From Enterovibrio coralii (lineage in GTDB: Bacteria > Pseudomonadota > Gammaproteobacteria > Enterobacterales > Vibrionaceae), in the NCBI RefSeq assembly GCF_001559595.1, contig NZ_LNTY01000055.1:1-64000 (forward strand): a stretch of DNA of 64,000 nt. Direction: 5' to 3'. Positions within the stretch are counted from its first letter, which is position 1, and each line of letters begins with the position of its first letter. The notes under the pieces were generated by a model. That model ran no database searches and was not told the DNA's origin. It saw nothing but the letters and a program-made list of their open reading frames with translations. Positions 53,282-61,449 of the stretch are shown here, piece after piece. The translations under genes and the position numbers were made by a program.

Positions 53282-54430
53282 ATGCATTTTACCTACGTCA
53301 ATCCAACCGTGATCCATTTCGGCCAAGGCCAAATCGCGGCCATTCAAACCGCAATTCCCGCTAACAGTAAAGTGTTGGTGATTTACGGTGGCGGCTCCAT
53401 CAAGCGTAACGGCGTTTACGATCAAGTTTCTGCAGCTCTCGAAGGCCACGATTGGCTAGAGTTTTCTGGTGTAGAGCCGAACCCGACTCGTGAAACGCTG
53501 GATAAAGCGGTCGCGATTGTCAAAGCGCAAGGCGTGGATTTCATTCTGGCCGTTGGTGGTGGCTCGGTCATTGATGGCTCGAAGTTTGTGGCGGCAGCAT
53601 CAAAGTATGACGGCGATAGCTGGGACATCATGACCGGAGAGCACGTTGTGACAGAAGCAACGCCGCTTGGCGCGATTTTGACCCTGCCAGCAACGGGCTC
53701 TGAGTCAAACTGCGGCGCGGTGATCACTTACGCAGCCGAGCAATCAAAGCTCGACTTTTTAACCCCTGCGGTTCAGCCAAAGTTTGCGGTACTTGATCCT
53801 GATGTCATGAAAACCCTGCCGGAACACCAACTGATCAACGGCATTGTGGACGCATGGGTACACATCTGTGAGCAATACATCACTTACCCGACAGGCAACA
53901 TGGTGCAGGAAGGTTACGCTGAAACCTTGCTGAGAAATCTTCTGGTGCTGGGTAAAGCGTTTGACGAGCGAGACAATGATGCGTGGCGCGCGAATCTCAT
54001 GTGGACGGCAAACCAAGCACTGAATGGCATGTTGGCCTCTGGCATTCCGCACGATTGGGCAACACACATGATTGGCCATGAGATCACCGCGTTGTGGAAC
54101 GTTGACCATGCCCGCTCTTTGGCCATTGTTCAACCGTCATTACTGCGTGACCAAATCACTGACAAACAAAGCAAGCTTGAGCAAATGGGCCGCAATGTCT
54201 TTGGTTTGGTTGATGGGGCTGATCTTGCTTCTCGCACCATTGATGCGATTGAAAGTTTCTACCGTTCTTTAGATGTTGATACCACCTTCTCTGCATCTGA
54301 CATGTCGAAAGAAGAAGCGGTTGACGCCGTGGTTTCTAAGCTTGAGAAACATGCTATGACGGCGTTGGGTGAGCATGAAGCGATCACGCTTGAGGTTTCT
54401 CGCCGTATTTTGAATAACGCGTTTATGTAA
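53282..54430 (+). CDS. Iron-containing alcohol dehydrogenase / NADP-dependent aldehyde reductase (YqhD-like)
   Basis: Cytoplasmic group III alcohol dehydrogenase that reduces short aldehydes, useful against lipid-peroxidation products. The 382-residue product shows the Rossmann GGGS motifs (IYGGGSIK, AVGGGSVIDGSK), LPATGSESN, and metal ligands in DAWVHICEQY, DWATHMIGHEITAL and DHARSLA. It resembles E. coli YqhD over most of its length. It has its own strong terminator; no YqhC-like regulator is adjacent. Confidence 0.9.
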   Translation: MHFTYVNPTVIHFGQGQIAAIQTAIPANSKVLVIYGGGSIKRNGVYDQVSAALEGHDWLEFSGVEPNPTRETLDKAVAIVKAQGVDFILAVGGGSVIDGSKFVAAASKYDGDSWDIMTGEHVVTEATPLGAILTLPATGSESNCGAVITYAAEQSKLDFLTPAVQPKFAVLDPDVMKTLPEHQLINGIVDAWVHICEQYITYPTGNMVQEGYAETLLRNLLVLGKAFDERDNDAWRANLMWTANQALNGMLASGIPHDWATHMIGHEITALWNVDHARSLAIVQPSLLRDQITDKQSKLEQMGRNVFGLVDGADLASRTIDAIESFYRSLDVDTTFSASDMSKEEAVDAVVSKLEKHAMTALGEHEAITLEVSRRILNNAFM

Positions 54431-54445
54431 GACTAAACGGAAACG

Positions 54446-54482
54446 AAAAAAGCCGGGCATTGCTGCAATGTCCGGCTTTTTT
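54446..54482. terminator. Bidirectional terminator after the YqhD-like gene
   Basis: AAAAAAGCCGGGCATTG, loop CT, GCAATGTCCGGCTTTTTT-type stem (one mismatch), A- and T-tracts on both sides. It also ends the convergent marR gene. Confidence 0.92.
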
Positions 54483-54486
54483 GCGC

Positions 54487-55059
54487 TTAATTTTCGCGAG
54501 ATTGTGAATGTTCGCGACAAATAAGATCCGCACCAGAAATGTTCAGGGTCATTTTGGTTAAATCGCAGAAGAAGGTTTGATCGCTGTCAGGCTTATGAAA
54601 ACGGCAGGTTTTACACAGACCGAAGCTTGCGCTGTTGGTTGATGTTTGAATGTCTCGGAGCAGATTTTCCAACTGCGTTTTCAAAGCATCTTGCGCATCA
54701 CCAAGGTTGTCCAACCCACGGCGTAAAGAGGCTGGCGGAATGGCGTCTTGCGCGATGGCTTGCCCTTGCTCTGTCAACACCAAGTGGGTGACGCGGCGAT
54801 CGACCGGATCTTTTTCTTTTTTCAGAAAGCCTTTCTTCTCTAACAAAGTGATCGACTGAGACGTTGTGCCTTTCGTTATCCCTAAAAACTCGGTGACCGC
54901 AGCAGGCGTATCACTGAACTGGTTACAACGAGAGAGGTAGTAGAGCACTTCAAGATGCACGGGATGCAAACCGTGTTCAAGGCCAGCCAATCTCACTTCG
55001 TTTCTGAATAATGTTGTGATGCGTTCAATAATGTCGCAGATCGGATCCACATCCCTCAT
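54487..55059 (-). CDS. MarR-family regulator with a C-terminal Cys-rich extension
   Basis: A 190-residue winged-helix regulator: core PAAVTEFLGITKGTTSQSITLLEKKGFLKKEKDPVDRRVTHLVLTEQG. It carries an extra C-terminal segment (about 145-185) with CKTC, then FFCDL and LICREH, i.e. four Cys that could bind a metal or sense redox; ordinary MarR proteins lack it. It is divergent from the periplasmic-protein gene; a strong promoter and two similar palindromes lie between. Confidence 0.85.
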   Translation of the reverse strand: MRDVDPICDIIERITTLFRNEVRLAGLEHGLHPVHLEVLYYLSRCNQFSDTPAAVTEFLGITKGTTSQSITLLEKKGFLKKEKDPVDRRVTHLVLTEQGQAIAQDAIPPASLRRGLDNLGDAQDALKTQLENLLRDIQTSTNSASFGLCKTCRFHKPDSDQTFFCDLTKMTLNISGADLICREHSQSREN

Positions 55060-55075
55060 GCACGTTTCCTTAAAA

Positions 55076-55092
55076 AGTTTTTTGTCGAAACT
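55076..55092. promoter_or_regulatory. Candidate MarR operator 1
   Basis: AGTTTTTTGTCGAAACT: partial palindrome sharing GTTT..CGAAAC with operator 2. It lies between the -35 element and the marR start. Confidence 0.5.
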
Positions 55093-55095
55093 ATG

Positions 55096-55123
55096 TTGAC
55101 AAGCATAACAGCCTTCTTATACT
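55096..55123 (+). promoter_or_regulatory. Sigma-70 promoter of the periplasmic-protein gene
   Basis: TTGACA (55096-55101), 16-bp spacer, TATACT (55118-55123), 70 bp upstream of the ATG at 55193. Confidence 0.8.
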
Positions 55124-55130
55124 GAATAAA

Positions 55131-55145
55131 GTTTCGAGGCGAAAC
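55131..55145. promoter_or_regulatory. Candidate MarR operator 2
   Basis: GTTTCGAGGCGAAAC: perfect 6-bp arms, just downstream of the -10 element, where bound repressor would block initiation. Confidence 0.6.
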
Positions 55146-55192
55146 CAAGCTAACGAAAATACCGTTAAATCAGACAAGAGAGGGAATTCACC

Positions 55193-55927
55193 ATGAAAAA
55201 AACGCTTATTGCTCTACTCACTGCAACGGTTTCTGCATCTGTGTTTGCACACGACAAACACCAGGGTCATATCGTTTCACCCAAAAATGCCGACGTGACA
55301 CCGACCTTTGATATTGTTCACGCCAAAGTCGTGAAAAATGGCAGCAAACTCACCTTTCAAACTGAAGTGGTCGACGAGATTGGAGAGATAAAGCCTGCTG
55401 TCGTCGGCGAGCTTGCTGGCTCCAGCGTGTATAGCTATGTATGGCCAACGGCACTTAATTCCGCTGACATTGGTTTTGGTAAAGACAAAGGCATCGTCGC
55501 ACTGGCGGTGACGGCGCATCCCGATTTTGATGACACGCCGCGTTACGATGAAAACCAAGATGGCGACTATGCGAACGACGGCAACGAATGGCACTCTCAC
55601 TGGGTAGTACTGGTTGAAGATAAACAATGTCCTGCGGGGCTCAAAGTGCGCGACATTCCTGAAGGCACGGCTCCCATCGTTCCAGTGACTTGGCCTGACC
55701 TTCCCATTTATATCGACAGCCCAGGTTACGAGCCAAGGTTTACTAAAACAGAACTGACCGTCGATGTACCGACCAAAGACATAGCCTTTAAAGATGACTT
55801 CAATTTTGATGCAGTGACAGCGGTGTTAAAGGTGAATGCCAGTGTTCATAACCCCTTATTGTGTGTAACAGGCGTGGATGACATTGCTTCAGGCGATCTG
55901 TCTTTACCTGGCGTGGTGAAAGGGTAG
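55193..55927 (+). CDS. Exported protein of unknown function
   Basis: I do not recognise this 244-residue protein. It has a clear signal peptide (MKKTLIALLTATVSASVFAHD, cleavage after VFA). The mature N-terminus is His rich (HDKHQGH) and an EWHSHW motif lies mid-protein. The rest appears to be beta-rich, with Cys at EDKQCPAG and LLCVTG. These residues could bind a metal. It is followed by the DUF2024 gene after a short gap, in a unit probably repressed by the divergent MarR protein. GAGGGAA before the ATG is its ribosome site. Confidence 0.8.
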   Translation: MKKTLIALLTATVSASVFAHDKHQGHIVSPKNADVTPTFDIVHAKVVKNGSKLTFQTEVVDEIGEIKPAVVGELAGSSVYSYVWPTALNSADIGFGKDKGIVALAVTAHPDFDDTPRYDENQDGDYANDGNEWHSHWVVLVEDKQCPAGLKVRDIPEGTAPIVPVTWPDLPIYIDSPGYEPRFTKTELTVDVPTKDIAFKDDFNFDAVTAVLKVNASVHNPLLCVTGVDDIASGDLSLPGVVKG

Positions 55928-55935
55928 GAGGGGAG

Positions 55936-56190
55936 ATGGCGATTCATGTTTACGATACGTATGCGACAGCATCGTCCGGGAAAATTCTTCATTTTGATGT
56001 GTTGCAGCGAGTGAAAGATGACGTGCTGGCGGTGAAATATGCCAAAGCATGGCTGGCTGAAATTGGCGAACCTGATGCAAACGTGAAATCTGGCAATTGC
56101 GCGTTTTGCCATACCACCGCTGACTTACCCCAGTTTGAGCATGACTTAAATGAAAAGGGCTATGCGATTTACAAGCTGGAGGGTTGTTAA
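55936..56190 (+). CDS. DUF2024 family protein
   Basis: An 84-residue soluble protein with the family start IHVYDTYATASSGKILHFDVL and the motif NCAFCHTTA (CxxC plus His), a possible metal or thiol site. The last residues KLEGC add another Cys. Function unknown. It is 8 bp downstream of the exported protein gene and so likely cotranscribed; a terminator follows. Confidence 0.85.
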   Translation: MAIHVYDTYATASSGKILHFDVLQRVKDDVLAVKYAKAWLAEIGEPDANVKSGNCAFCHTTADLPQFEHDLNEKGYAIYKLEGC

Positions 56191-56211
56191 GTGTCAGAAT
56201 GTTAGAAAAGA

Positions 56212-56237
56212 AAAAGCCAGCTTGCGCTGGCTTTTGC
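56212..56237 (+). terminator. Terminator after the DUF2024 gene
   Basis: AAAAGCCAGC (56212-56221), loop TTGC, GCTGGCTTTT (56226-56235). Confidence 0.88.
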
Positions 56238-56450
56238 TCCCATATTATCAACCAAAGAGCTAAGCAGAGCGACTGATTGATAACACAGATAACTATTGAT
56301 ACCCCATTCCTTGAGGCCTGTGTCAATGCGGACATTTTATGGAGTAAATATCTGCATATCGCACAGGTGTGCAATCTAACACTGTCAGTGGCTCAATCAA
56401 CCAATTCAGAAAGCTTATGCGTAAGTGACATATAGTTCTGCGCAAAATGC

Positions 56451-56482
56451 AAAAAAAAGCCAGCATCAAACATGATGCTGGC
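56451..56482 (-). terminator. Minus-strand intrinsic terminator
   Basis: On the minus strand: GCCAGCATCA, loop, TGATGCTGGC, then TTTTTTTT. It points away from the barrel-protein fragment, as if it once ended a minus-strand transcript. Confidence 0.8.
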
Positions 56483-56731
56483 AAAACAAGATAAATATGC
56501 AATAAGAAATAGAGCTTGTAGTTAGCTGGAACTACAATGCGAGGATATGCGATAAGTTGGAATGCAAGTGAGATCTAGAACTCGCTTTTTTTTGAGATGC
56601 ACAAAGCTGAATTCTTCATGCACGTAACAATAGAAAATTGTTCAAAATTCATACTTGTGGGTGTTTGGGCTGGCTGTTTGCAAGACATTGTTTTGAGTTG
56701 TTAGTCGTTGCCCCACGCATTCTACCTAGCT

Positions 56732-56764
56732 AAAAAATCCCTCAGCAGAACTCAGGGATTTTTG
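56732..56764. terminator. Terminator just downstream of the fragment
   Basis: AAAAATCCCT, loop of 11, AGGGATTTTT, with A and T tracts on both sides; it sits 37 bp past the stop codon of the barrel fragment. Confidence 0.75.
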
Positions 56765-56800
56765 CGTTAAACGGAAAGTCCGTTTAAGACGTTATCTGGA

Positions 56801-57079
56801 TTACAGGTAGTAACAAATACCCAGTTTCCACTGGTTGTTGTTATCTTCTGAACCGTCAACAACTTCTTTTGTTTTGCTAGTGCTGTGCTCGCCTTGCCAG
56901 CCTGCAGCCAGTGTTAGCGATTGGTTTTCAGCCAGTGCCAGTGTGTTGATGTAGCTCACCATCTTGTCAGCACGGCCTGTGCCTAGGTTTGCGTGGTCGT
57001 TGTAAGTGAAGTCACTTGCGTAAGAGATAGGCTTATCAGTTGCTGCAACAGCATTGTAGTAAGGTGCCCACTGAGTTTT
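56801..57079 (-). pseudogene. 3' fragment of an outer-membrane barrel protein gene
   Basis: The minus strand encodes 91 residues ending in a stop at 56801, with barrel-like alternation (PISYASDFTYNDHANLG, MVSYINTLALAENQSLTLAAGWQGEHS, NNQWKLGICYYL) and well-biased codons. Upstream, coding character ends abruptly at about 57080, an in-frame stop follows at 57092, and there is no start codon. I read it as the remnant of a porin-like gene whose 5' part was deleted. The parent family is not certain. Confidence 0.7.
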
Positions 57080-57459
57080 TATTCCGTTTAATTAATGGTC
57101 TGTTATGTCCAAAACAGCCAATAGGCGTCTCAAACGCCCTTGGCTACTTAACAGGCTCGAACCGGAATGTATTCCATAAGTGAATGATTTAACTCATGAA
57201 ACAATCTCAATAAATGAAAAATATAATAAATGACATATCTATCAATTGGTTATGGGCGAACTGGTTGATATTTGATTTATCTTGCTGCTCACTTTTTTAT
57301 CTATTTGTACGCGACGTCGGCGGCAGGAAATTGCTGGAATTGAATTGCGATTGACTGTTCATTGATATGGAAAATGAAGGAGAGAAGTACAAGTAAGTTG
57401 CGATAGAGATCTTTAATTTTGACGATTTTGACGGAGGAGGGCCTTTGCGTTGACTAAAT

Positions 57460-57488
57460 TTGAAGCGGTAGAGGGGGGTATGTATAAT
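57460..57488 (+). promoter_or_regulatory. Sigma-70 promoter of dusA
   Basis: TTGAAG (57460-57465), 17-bp spacer, TATAAT (57483-57488); leader about 140 nt. Confidence 0.75.
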
Positions 57489-57636
57489 CCCGCCTCCAAA
57501 GGCTCGAAACCCGCTCTTTAACGACGTTCATCATGAGCTCGTTAAGAGAAAAATCCCGAGTCATGACGAGAAATTACATTGCTTCGCCGAAGTGGAATAT
57601 ATAGCTAAGGCGCTGAAATTTAGTGAGATGTTAACT

Positions 57637-58617
57637 ATGTATCCTACTGCCCGCTTTTCCGTTGCGCCGATGTTGGACTGGACGGATCGCCATTGCCGCT
57701 ACTTCCACCGTATCTTGTCGAAGAATGCGCTGCTGTACACCGAGATGGTGACAACGGGTGCGATCATTCACGGTAAAGGCGATTTTCTTCAGTTCAACGA
57801 AGAAGAACATCCGGTTGCATTGCAGTTGGGCGGCTCAAACGTGGCGGACTTGGCGCATTGTGCGAAGCTAGCGCAAGAACGTGGCTACGATGAAATCAAC
57901 CTGAACGTCGGTTGTCCTTCTGATCGCGTTCAAAATGGTCGTTTCGGTGCGTGCCTGATGGGTGAAGCTGATCTGGTGGCGCAGTGTGTCGCGGCGATGA
58001 AAGAAGTGGTCGATATTCCAGTGACGGTGAAAACCCGTATCGGTATCGATGACCAAGACAGCTATGAGTTCTTGGTCGATTTCGTTCGTACAGTGAGCGA
58101 GAAAGGTGGCTGTGATGATTTCACGATTCATGCGCGCAAAGCGTGGTTGTCGGGTCTCAGCCCGAAAGAAAACCGTGAAATTCCGCCGTTGGATTATCCG
58201 CGCGTGTACCAACTGAAGAAAGACTTTCCACACCTGACCATGGCTATTAATGGTGGCATCAAGTCGTTGGAAGAAGCAGAAGAGCACCTGAAATTTATGG
58301 ATGGTGTGATGATCGGCCGCGAAGCCTACCAAAGCCCGTACTTGCTGGCAGAAGTGGACAGCCGTTTGTTTGGTAGCGATGCGCCAATCATTAAACGCTC
58401 TGAAGCGGTAAAAGCCATGTTCCCTTACATCGAAGAGCAGCTGAGCAAAGGCACCTATCTGAATCACATCAGCCGTCACATGCTGGGCATATTCCAGAAC
58501 ATGCCGGGTGCACGCCAATGGCGTCGTCACATCAGCGAAAACGCGCACAAGCCGGGTTCAGGTATCGAGGTATTGGAAGCTGCTTTGGCGAAAATCCCAG
58601 CTCACTTGGACGTGTAA
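57637..58617 (+). CDS. dusA: tRNA-dihydrouridine(20/20a) synthase DusA
   Basis: FMN enzyme that reduces uridines 20 and 20a in the tRNA D loop. From ATG 57637 ([23 protein letters not shown]) the product is 326 residues, near the E. coli length. The catalytic Cys is in [21 protein letters not shown], and the flavin site includes INGGIKS and [16 protein letters not shown] lies nine bases upstream of this ATG; earlier in-frame ATGs at 57592 and 57628 are less like the family. It is followed by pspG, as in E. coli. Confidence 0.95.
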   Translation: MYPTARFSVAPMLDWTDRHCRYFHRILSKNALLYTEMVTTGAIIHGKGDFLQFNEEEHPVALQLGGSNVADLAHCAKLAQERGYDEINLNVGCPSDRVQNGRFGACLMGEADLVAQCVAAMKEVVDIPVTVKTRIGIDDQDSYEFLVDFVRTVSEKGGCDDFTIHARKAWLSGLSPKENREIPPLDYPRVYQLKKDFPHLTMAINGGIKSLEEAEEHLKFMDGVMIGREAYQSPYLLAEVDSRLFGSDAPIIKRSEAVKAMFPYIEEQLSKGTYLNHISRHMLGIFQNMPGARQWRRHISENAHKPGSGIEVLEAALAKIPAHLDV

Positions 58618-58685
58618 CCTTTGCTAGTGTGAGTGGTTGGTTAATTTTGCCGCACTTTCTGGCGTAAAATACCAAGAATAACGAA

Positions 58686-58714
58686 GCCGCAGTTCTATTA
58701 GAACTGCGGTTTTT
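58686..58714 (+). terminator. Terminator after dusA
   Basis: CCGCAGTTC (58687-58695), loop TATTA, GAACTGCGG (58701-58709), TTTTT. Confidence 0.92.
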
Positions 58715-58749
58715 CTTTATCTGCTTGAAAAATAATAATAAATAAAAGT

Positions 58750-58765
58750 TGGCCTGCTTCGTGCA
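58750..58765 (+). promoter_or_regulatory. Sigma-54 promoter of pspG
   Basis: TGGCCTGCTTCGTGCA: the -24 GG and -12 GC have the required ten-base spacing (consensus TGGCACG-N4-TTGCA). It lies 46 bp before the pspG ATG. In E. coli pspG is driven by sigma-54 with PspF. Confidence 0.82.
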
Positions 58766-58810
58766 ATAACATCAGAAAAAGAAAGTCTCTGTGTACCTTA
58801 GGAGGGTCTG

Positions 58811-59077
58811 ATGATTGAGTTTCTGTTTCTGGTTGGTTTTACATTAGTGCTGTTGGCAACAGGTATTAGTTTCCTTGGCATTGTCGCAGCGATGGCGGTG
58901 GGCTTTATCGTAATGGCGCTGGCCGGCATGATTGGCTTGGTGTTTAAAATGCTGCCTTGGATTATCTTGATTGCGGTGATTGTGTGGCTACTGAAAGGGC
59001 GAGATAAAACCGCAGAAAACGCACGTGATTACTGCTACAAGCGTTCCCGTCGCTACAACCGAGCACGCCGTTATTAA
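58811..59077 (+). CDS. pspG: Envelope stress response protein PspG
   Basis: Small inner-membrane protein of the phage-shock-protein response. The 88-residue product has two or three membrane helices (FLFLVGFTLVLLATGISFLG, MAVGFIVMALAGMIGLVF, LPWIILIAVIVWLLKG) and a basic Tyr-rich tail (RRYNRARRY). Position after dusA and the sigma-54 promoter match E. coli. AGGAGG precedes the ATG. Confidence 0.9.
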   Translation: MIEFLFLVGFTLVLLATGISFLGIVAAMAVGFIVMALAGMIGLVFKMLPWIILIAVIVWLLKGRDKTAENARDYCYKRSRRYNRARRY

Positions 59078-59114
59078 GGCAAATTCCAGTAAGATAGTCT
59101 GGATTTAACTGGAT

Positions 59115-59151
59115 GATTCCGCATAAAAAACCGTCAGTTTTGTGCGGAATC
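59115..59151 (+). terminator. Possible terminator after pspG
   Basis: GATTCCGCA (59115-59123) and TGCGGAATC (59143-59151) pair around a 19-nt loop, followed by TTTGGTTGTTTTTT. The loop is long, so the call is tentative. Confidence 0.45.
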
Positions 59152-59214
59152 TTTGGTTGTTTTTTGCTATAGTGCCCGCAAACCATAATCCAAAATGTAA
59201 GGCGGAGCCTTTCA

Positions 59215-59856
59215 ATGAAAAAACTAAACCTATCTCTTGCTGCACTGGCAGTGGCCGGTACGTTTGCACTTCCTGCACAAGCAGCAGTTCTTTTAGGGGC
59301 AAAAGTTGGCGCAGATGCGTGGTACGCAGATGCAAAAATTAACGATGTTCGTGCTGATGATGCAAACGTACAGATGTCTTACTACGCGGCGTTTGAACAC
59401 TTCATCCCACTGGTTCCTAACGCAAAAATTCGCCACACCAGCGTTGAATCAAACAAGTTCAACACTGACTTCAATCAAATCGATTTCATTGCTTACTACG
59501 AAATTCTGGATAACGACCTGATCTCTTTTGACGTTGGTCTGAATCTACAAAAATTCGATGGCCGTTTTAACAACCAGAACTTCGATGAGTGGCAACCAAA
59601 CGTATACAGTGACGTTCGCCTGGGCATTCCAGCAACGCCTCTGTCTCTGTTCGGTACTTTCAGCTTCGGTAGCTACGATGACACCAGCACTGTCGATGCA
59701 GAAGCAGGCGTTCTGTTCACTCTGGGTCTCGTTGCAGCGGATCTAAACATGAAAGCGGGTTACCGCGTTCAAGATTACGACTTCAACTACTTCGGCGCGA
59801 ACAACGGTAAATTCATGAACGACGGTTTCTTCGTTGGTGCTGAATTTAACTTCTAA
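59215..59856 (+). CDS. TIGR04219-type outer-membrane beta-barrel protein
   Basis: A 213-residue outer-membrane protein with a signal peptide (ending LPAQA, about residue 23) and a small barrel. Strand-like segments include AVLLGAKVGADAWYADA, IDFIAYYEILDNDLISFDVGLNL and the C-terminal DGFFVGAEFNF, whose final Phe is the BAM signal. It resembles the TIGR04219 family common in Vibrionaceae; function unknown. Confidence 0.83.
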   Translation: MKKLNLSLAALAVAGTFALPAQAAVLLGAKVGADAWYADAKINDVRADDANVQMSYYAAFEHFIPLVPNAKIRHTSVESNKFNTDFNQIDFIAYYEILDNDLISFDVGLNLQKFDGRFNNQNFDEWQPNVYSDVRLGIPATPLSLFGTFSFGSYDDTSTVDAEAGVLFTLGLVAADLNMKAGYRVQDYDFNYFGANNGKFMNDGFFVGAEFNF

Positions 59857-59880
59857 TTCGCTGCTTATCAGTTGAAATGA

Positions 59881-59907
59881 AAAACCGCGCCTTAGCGCGG
59901 TTTTTTT
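59881..59907. terminator. Bidirectional terminator
   Basis: AAAACCGCGC (59881-59890), loop CTTA, GCGCGGTTTT (59895-59904), then TTT; also ends the convergent permease gene. Confidence 0.93.
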
Positions 59908-59927
59908 GTGCCTGTTTTAAATCAAAC

Positions 59928-60719
59928 CTAACCGCCTTTCTTGCCTTGATCTCTTGTTGGTTGGAAGCCAACGACCGCCAGTACGATAAACACCAGAGTA
60001 CAAGCTGACACCACCAGCAGTGCCGTCAGATTAAGTTGCTGATAGAGCGCGAAGCGAATGAGTTCTACCCCAAAAGTAAAGGGATTGAAGCGGCAGATGT
60101 CATAGAGCCAAATACTCGCTTCTTGCATCTTCCAAAGCGGATACAGCGCAGAGGAAAGAAAGAACATGGGGAAGATGACAAAATTCATCACGCCAGCAAA
60201 GTTCTCTAACTGTTTGACTCTAGAGGCGATGACGATACCGAGTGCGCTTAGCATCAGTGCCGTTAAAAAGAGGGCGGGGAGTGCCATGATGTAACCCATG
60301 GCAGAAAGCGGTCTGTCATACAGCGCAGCAATCACCAAAAAGGCACCCACCTGCAGCACACTAACCAAAGCACTGGCGATTTGCTTTGAAAGCAGCAAAA
60401 ATGGGCGCGGAAGCGGACTGGTGAGCAAGACTTTAATGCTGCCCATTTCCCTGTCGTAGACGATAGAAAGCGAGCTTTGCATGCCATTGAACAACAGAAT
60501 CATGGCGCAAAGGCCGGGGAGAATATATTCCTCGTAATTAATGTAGGTGGCGTAAGGCTCCATGATGGCGATGCCAAGCGCAGCGCGAAAGCCTGCGGCG
60601 AACACAATCAACCACAGCAGCGGACGCACTAAACTTGCGGCAAAGCGAGCACGTTGTTGGAAAAATCGCAGCCACTCTCGATAGCAAATCCCTTTAAACG
60701 CATACCAATATTGCATCAT
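59928..60719 (-). CDS. ABC-2 type transporter permease, Ped/PQQ cluster
   Basis: Inner-membrane permease of an ABC exporter. The 263-residue product has six membrane segments of the ABC-2 type (RPLLWLIVFAAGFRAALGIA, YILPGLCAMILLFNGMQSSLSIVYDREMGSIKVLLTSPLPR, FVIFPMFFLSSALYPLWKM). It overlaps the ATPase stop codon by 4 bp. In Ped-type PQQ alcohol-oxidation loci such permeases are paired with an ATPase and a beta-propeller, as here; the substrate is unknown. Confidence 0.85.
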   Translation of the reverse strand: MMQYWYAFKGICYREWLRFFQQRARFAASLVRPLLWLIVFAAGFRAALGIAIMEPYATYINYEEYILPGLCAMILLFNGMQSSLSIVYDREMGSIKVLLTSPLPRPFLLLSKQIASALVSVLQVGAFLVIAALYDRPLSAMGYIMALPALFLTALMLSALGIVIASRVKQLENFAGVMNFVIFPMFFLSSALYPLWKMQEASIWLYDICRFNPFTFGVELIRFALYQQLNLTALLVVSACTLVFIVLAVVGFQPTRDQGKKGG

Positions 60720-61440
60720 CGGCTGGCCTCCGGTGCATTATCGGCGGTCAGGTTGGCAAAGACTTTCGCCAGCGTCGGGTGCTGATGAATTTCCCTCAAG
60801 GTATGCGCGACATTGTGGGCGCGAAGGGTGCCGCGATGCAGAATGAGCACGTCGTCGTCGTCATCCACCTCTTCAATCAAATGCGTCGCCCAAAGCACGC
60901 AAAGTGGCTGCTGCTCGCAAAGGGCGCGAACCGCATCAGAAAGCGATGCTCTGGCTTTGGGGTCCAGTCCGCTGTCGGTTCATCAAGCAGCAGGATCTCC
61001 GGAGAGTGCATTAACGCGCGAACCAGTTCGGTGCGTCTTCGATGGCCGCCGTTTAGCGCGCGGATTTTGTCATTCAGCCTGTCTTGCAGGGCGAAGTGCT
61101 CCAGCAGGGGCGCGGCTTTTTTCAGGCTTTGCGCTTTGCTATAGCCATGCAATGCACCGTAGTAACTGAGGTTTTGCGCGACAGTGAGGTCCAAATCGAG
61201 GGTGTTTTGCTGAAAAACGACGCCAAGTTTCGCCATGGTTTGGCGTTTGGGTATTTCACCAAGTAGGGTTATTTCACCGCTTTGGACGGGTGTAAGGCGA
61301 GTGAGCAGGGAAAACAAGGTGCTTTTCCCTGCGCCATTGGGGCCCAGCAACATATGCAAGCCACGCCCCAAGGACAGCGAAATGTCCTGCAGAGCGTGGC
61401 GCGAGCCATAGTGGTGGTTGAGATGGGTGACCTCAATCAT
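60716..61440 (-). CDS. ABC transporter ATP-binding protein, Ped/PQQ cluster (apparent frameshift)
   Basis: ATPase partner of the permease. Walker A is GPNGAGKST, Q loop VVFQQNTLD, signature-like LNGGHRRRTELVRAL, and Walker B LLLDEPTA. The frame is lost right after Walker B at about 60969; one extra base restores AGLDPKARASLSDAVRALCEQQPLCVLWATHLIEEVDDDD and a 241-residue product. The signature LNGGHRR instead of LSGGQRR is unusual but occurs in this subfamily. Confidence 0.88.
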
Positions 61441-61449
61441 ACGGTGCCG

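Larger units (their letters stand above)
56191..57636. other. Gene-poor region with hairpins and a barrel-protein remnant
   Basis: No intact gene was found on either strand. It contains the DUF2024 terminator, a minus-strand terminator (56451-56482), a bidirectional stem (56732-56764), a perfect 9-bp palindrome TTAAACGGA-AAG-TCCGTTTAA (56767-56787), a 3' gene fragment (56801-57079), AT-rich DNA, and the dusA promoter at its right end. Confidence 0.6.

Noticed and set aside
57080-57175. Insertion-sequence remnant
   Set aside because: Six-base inverted ends and no transposase coding or target duplication; too little to call a mobile element.
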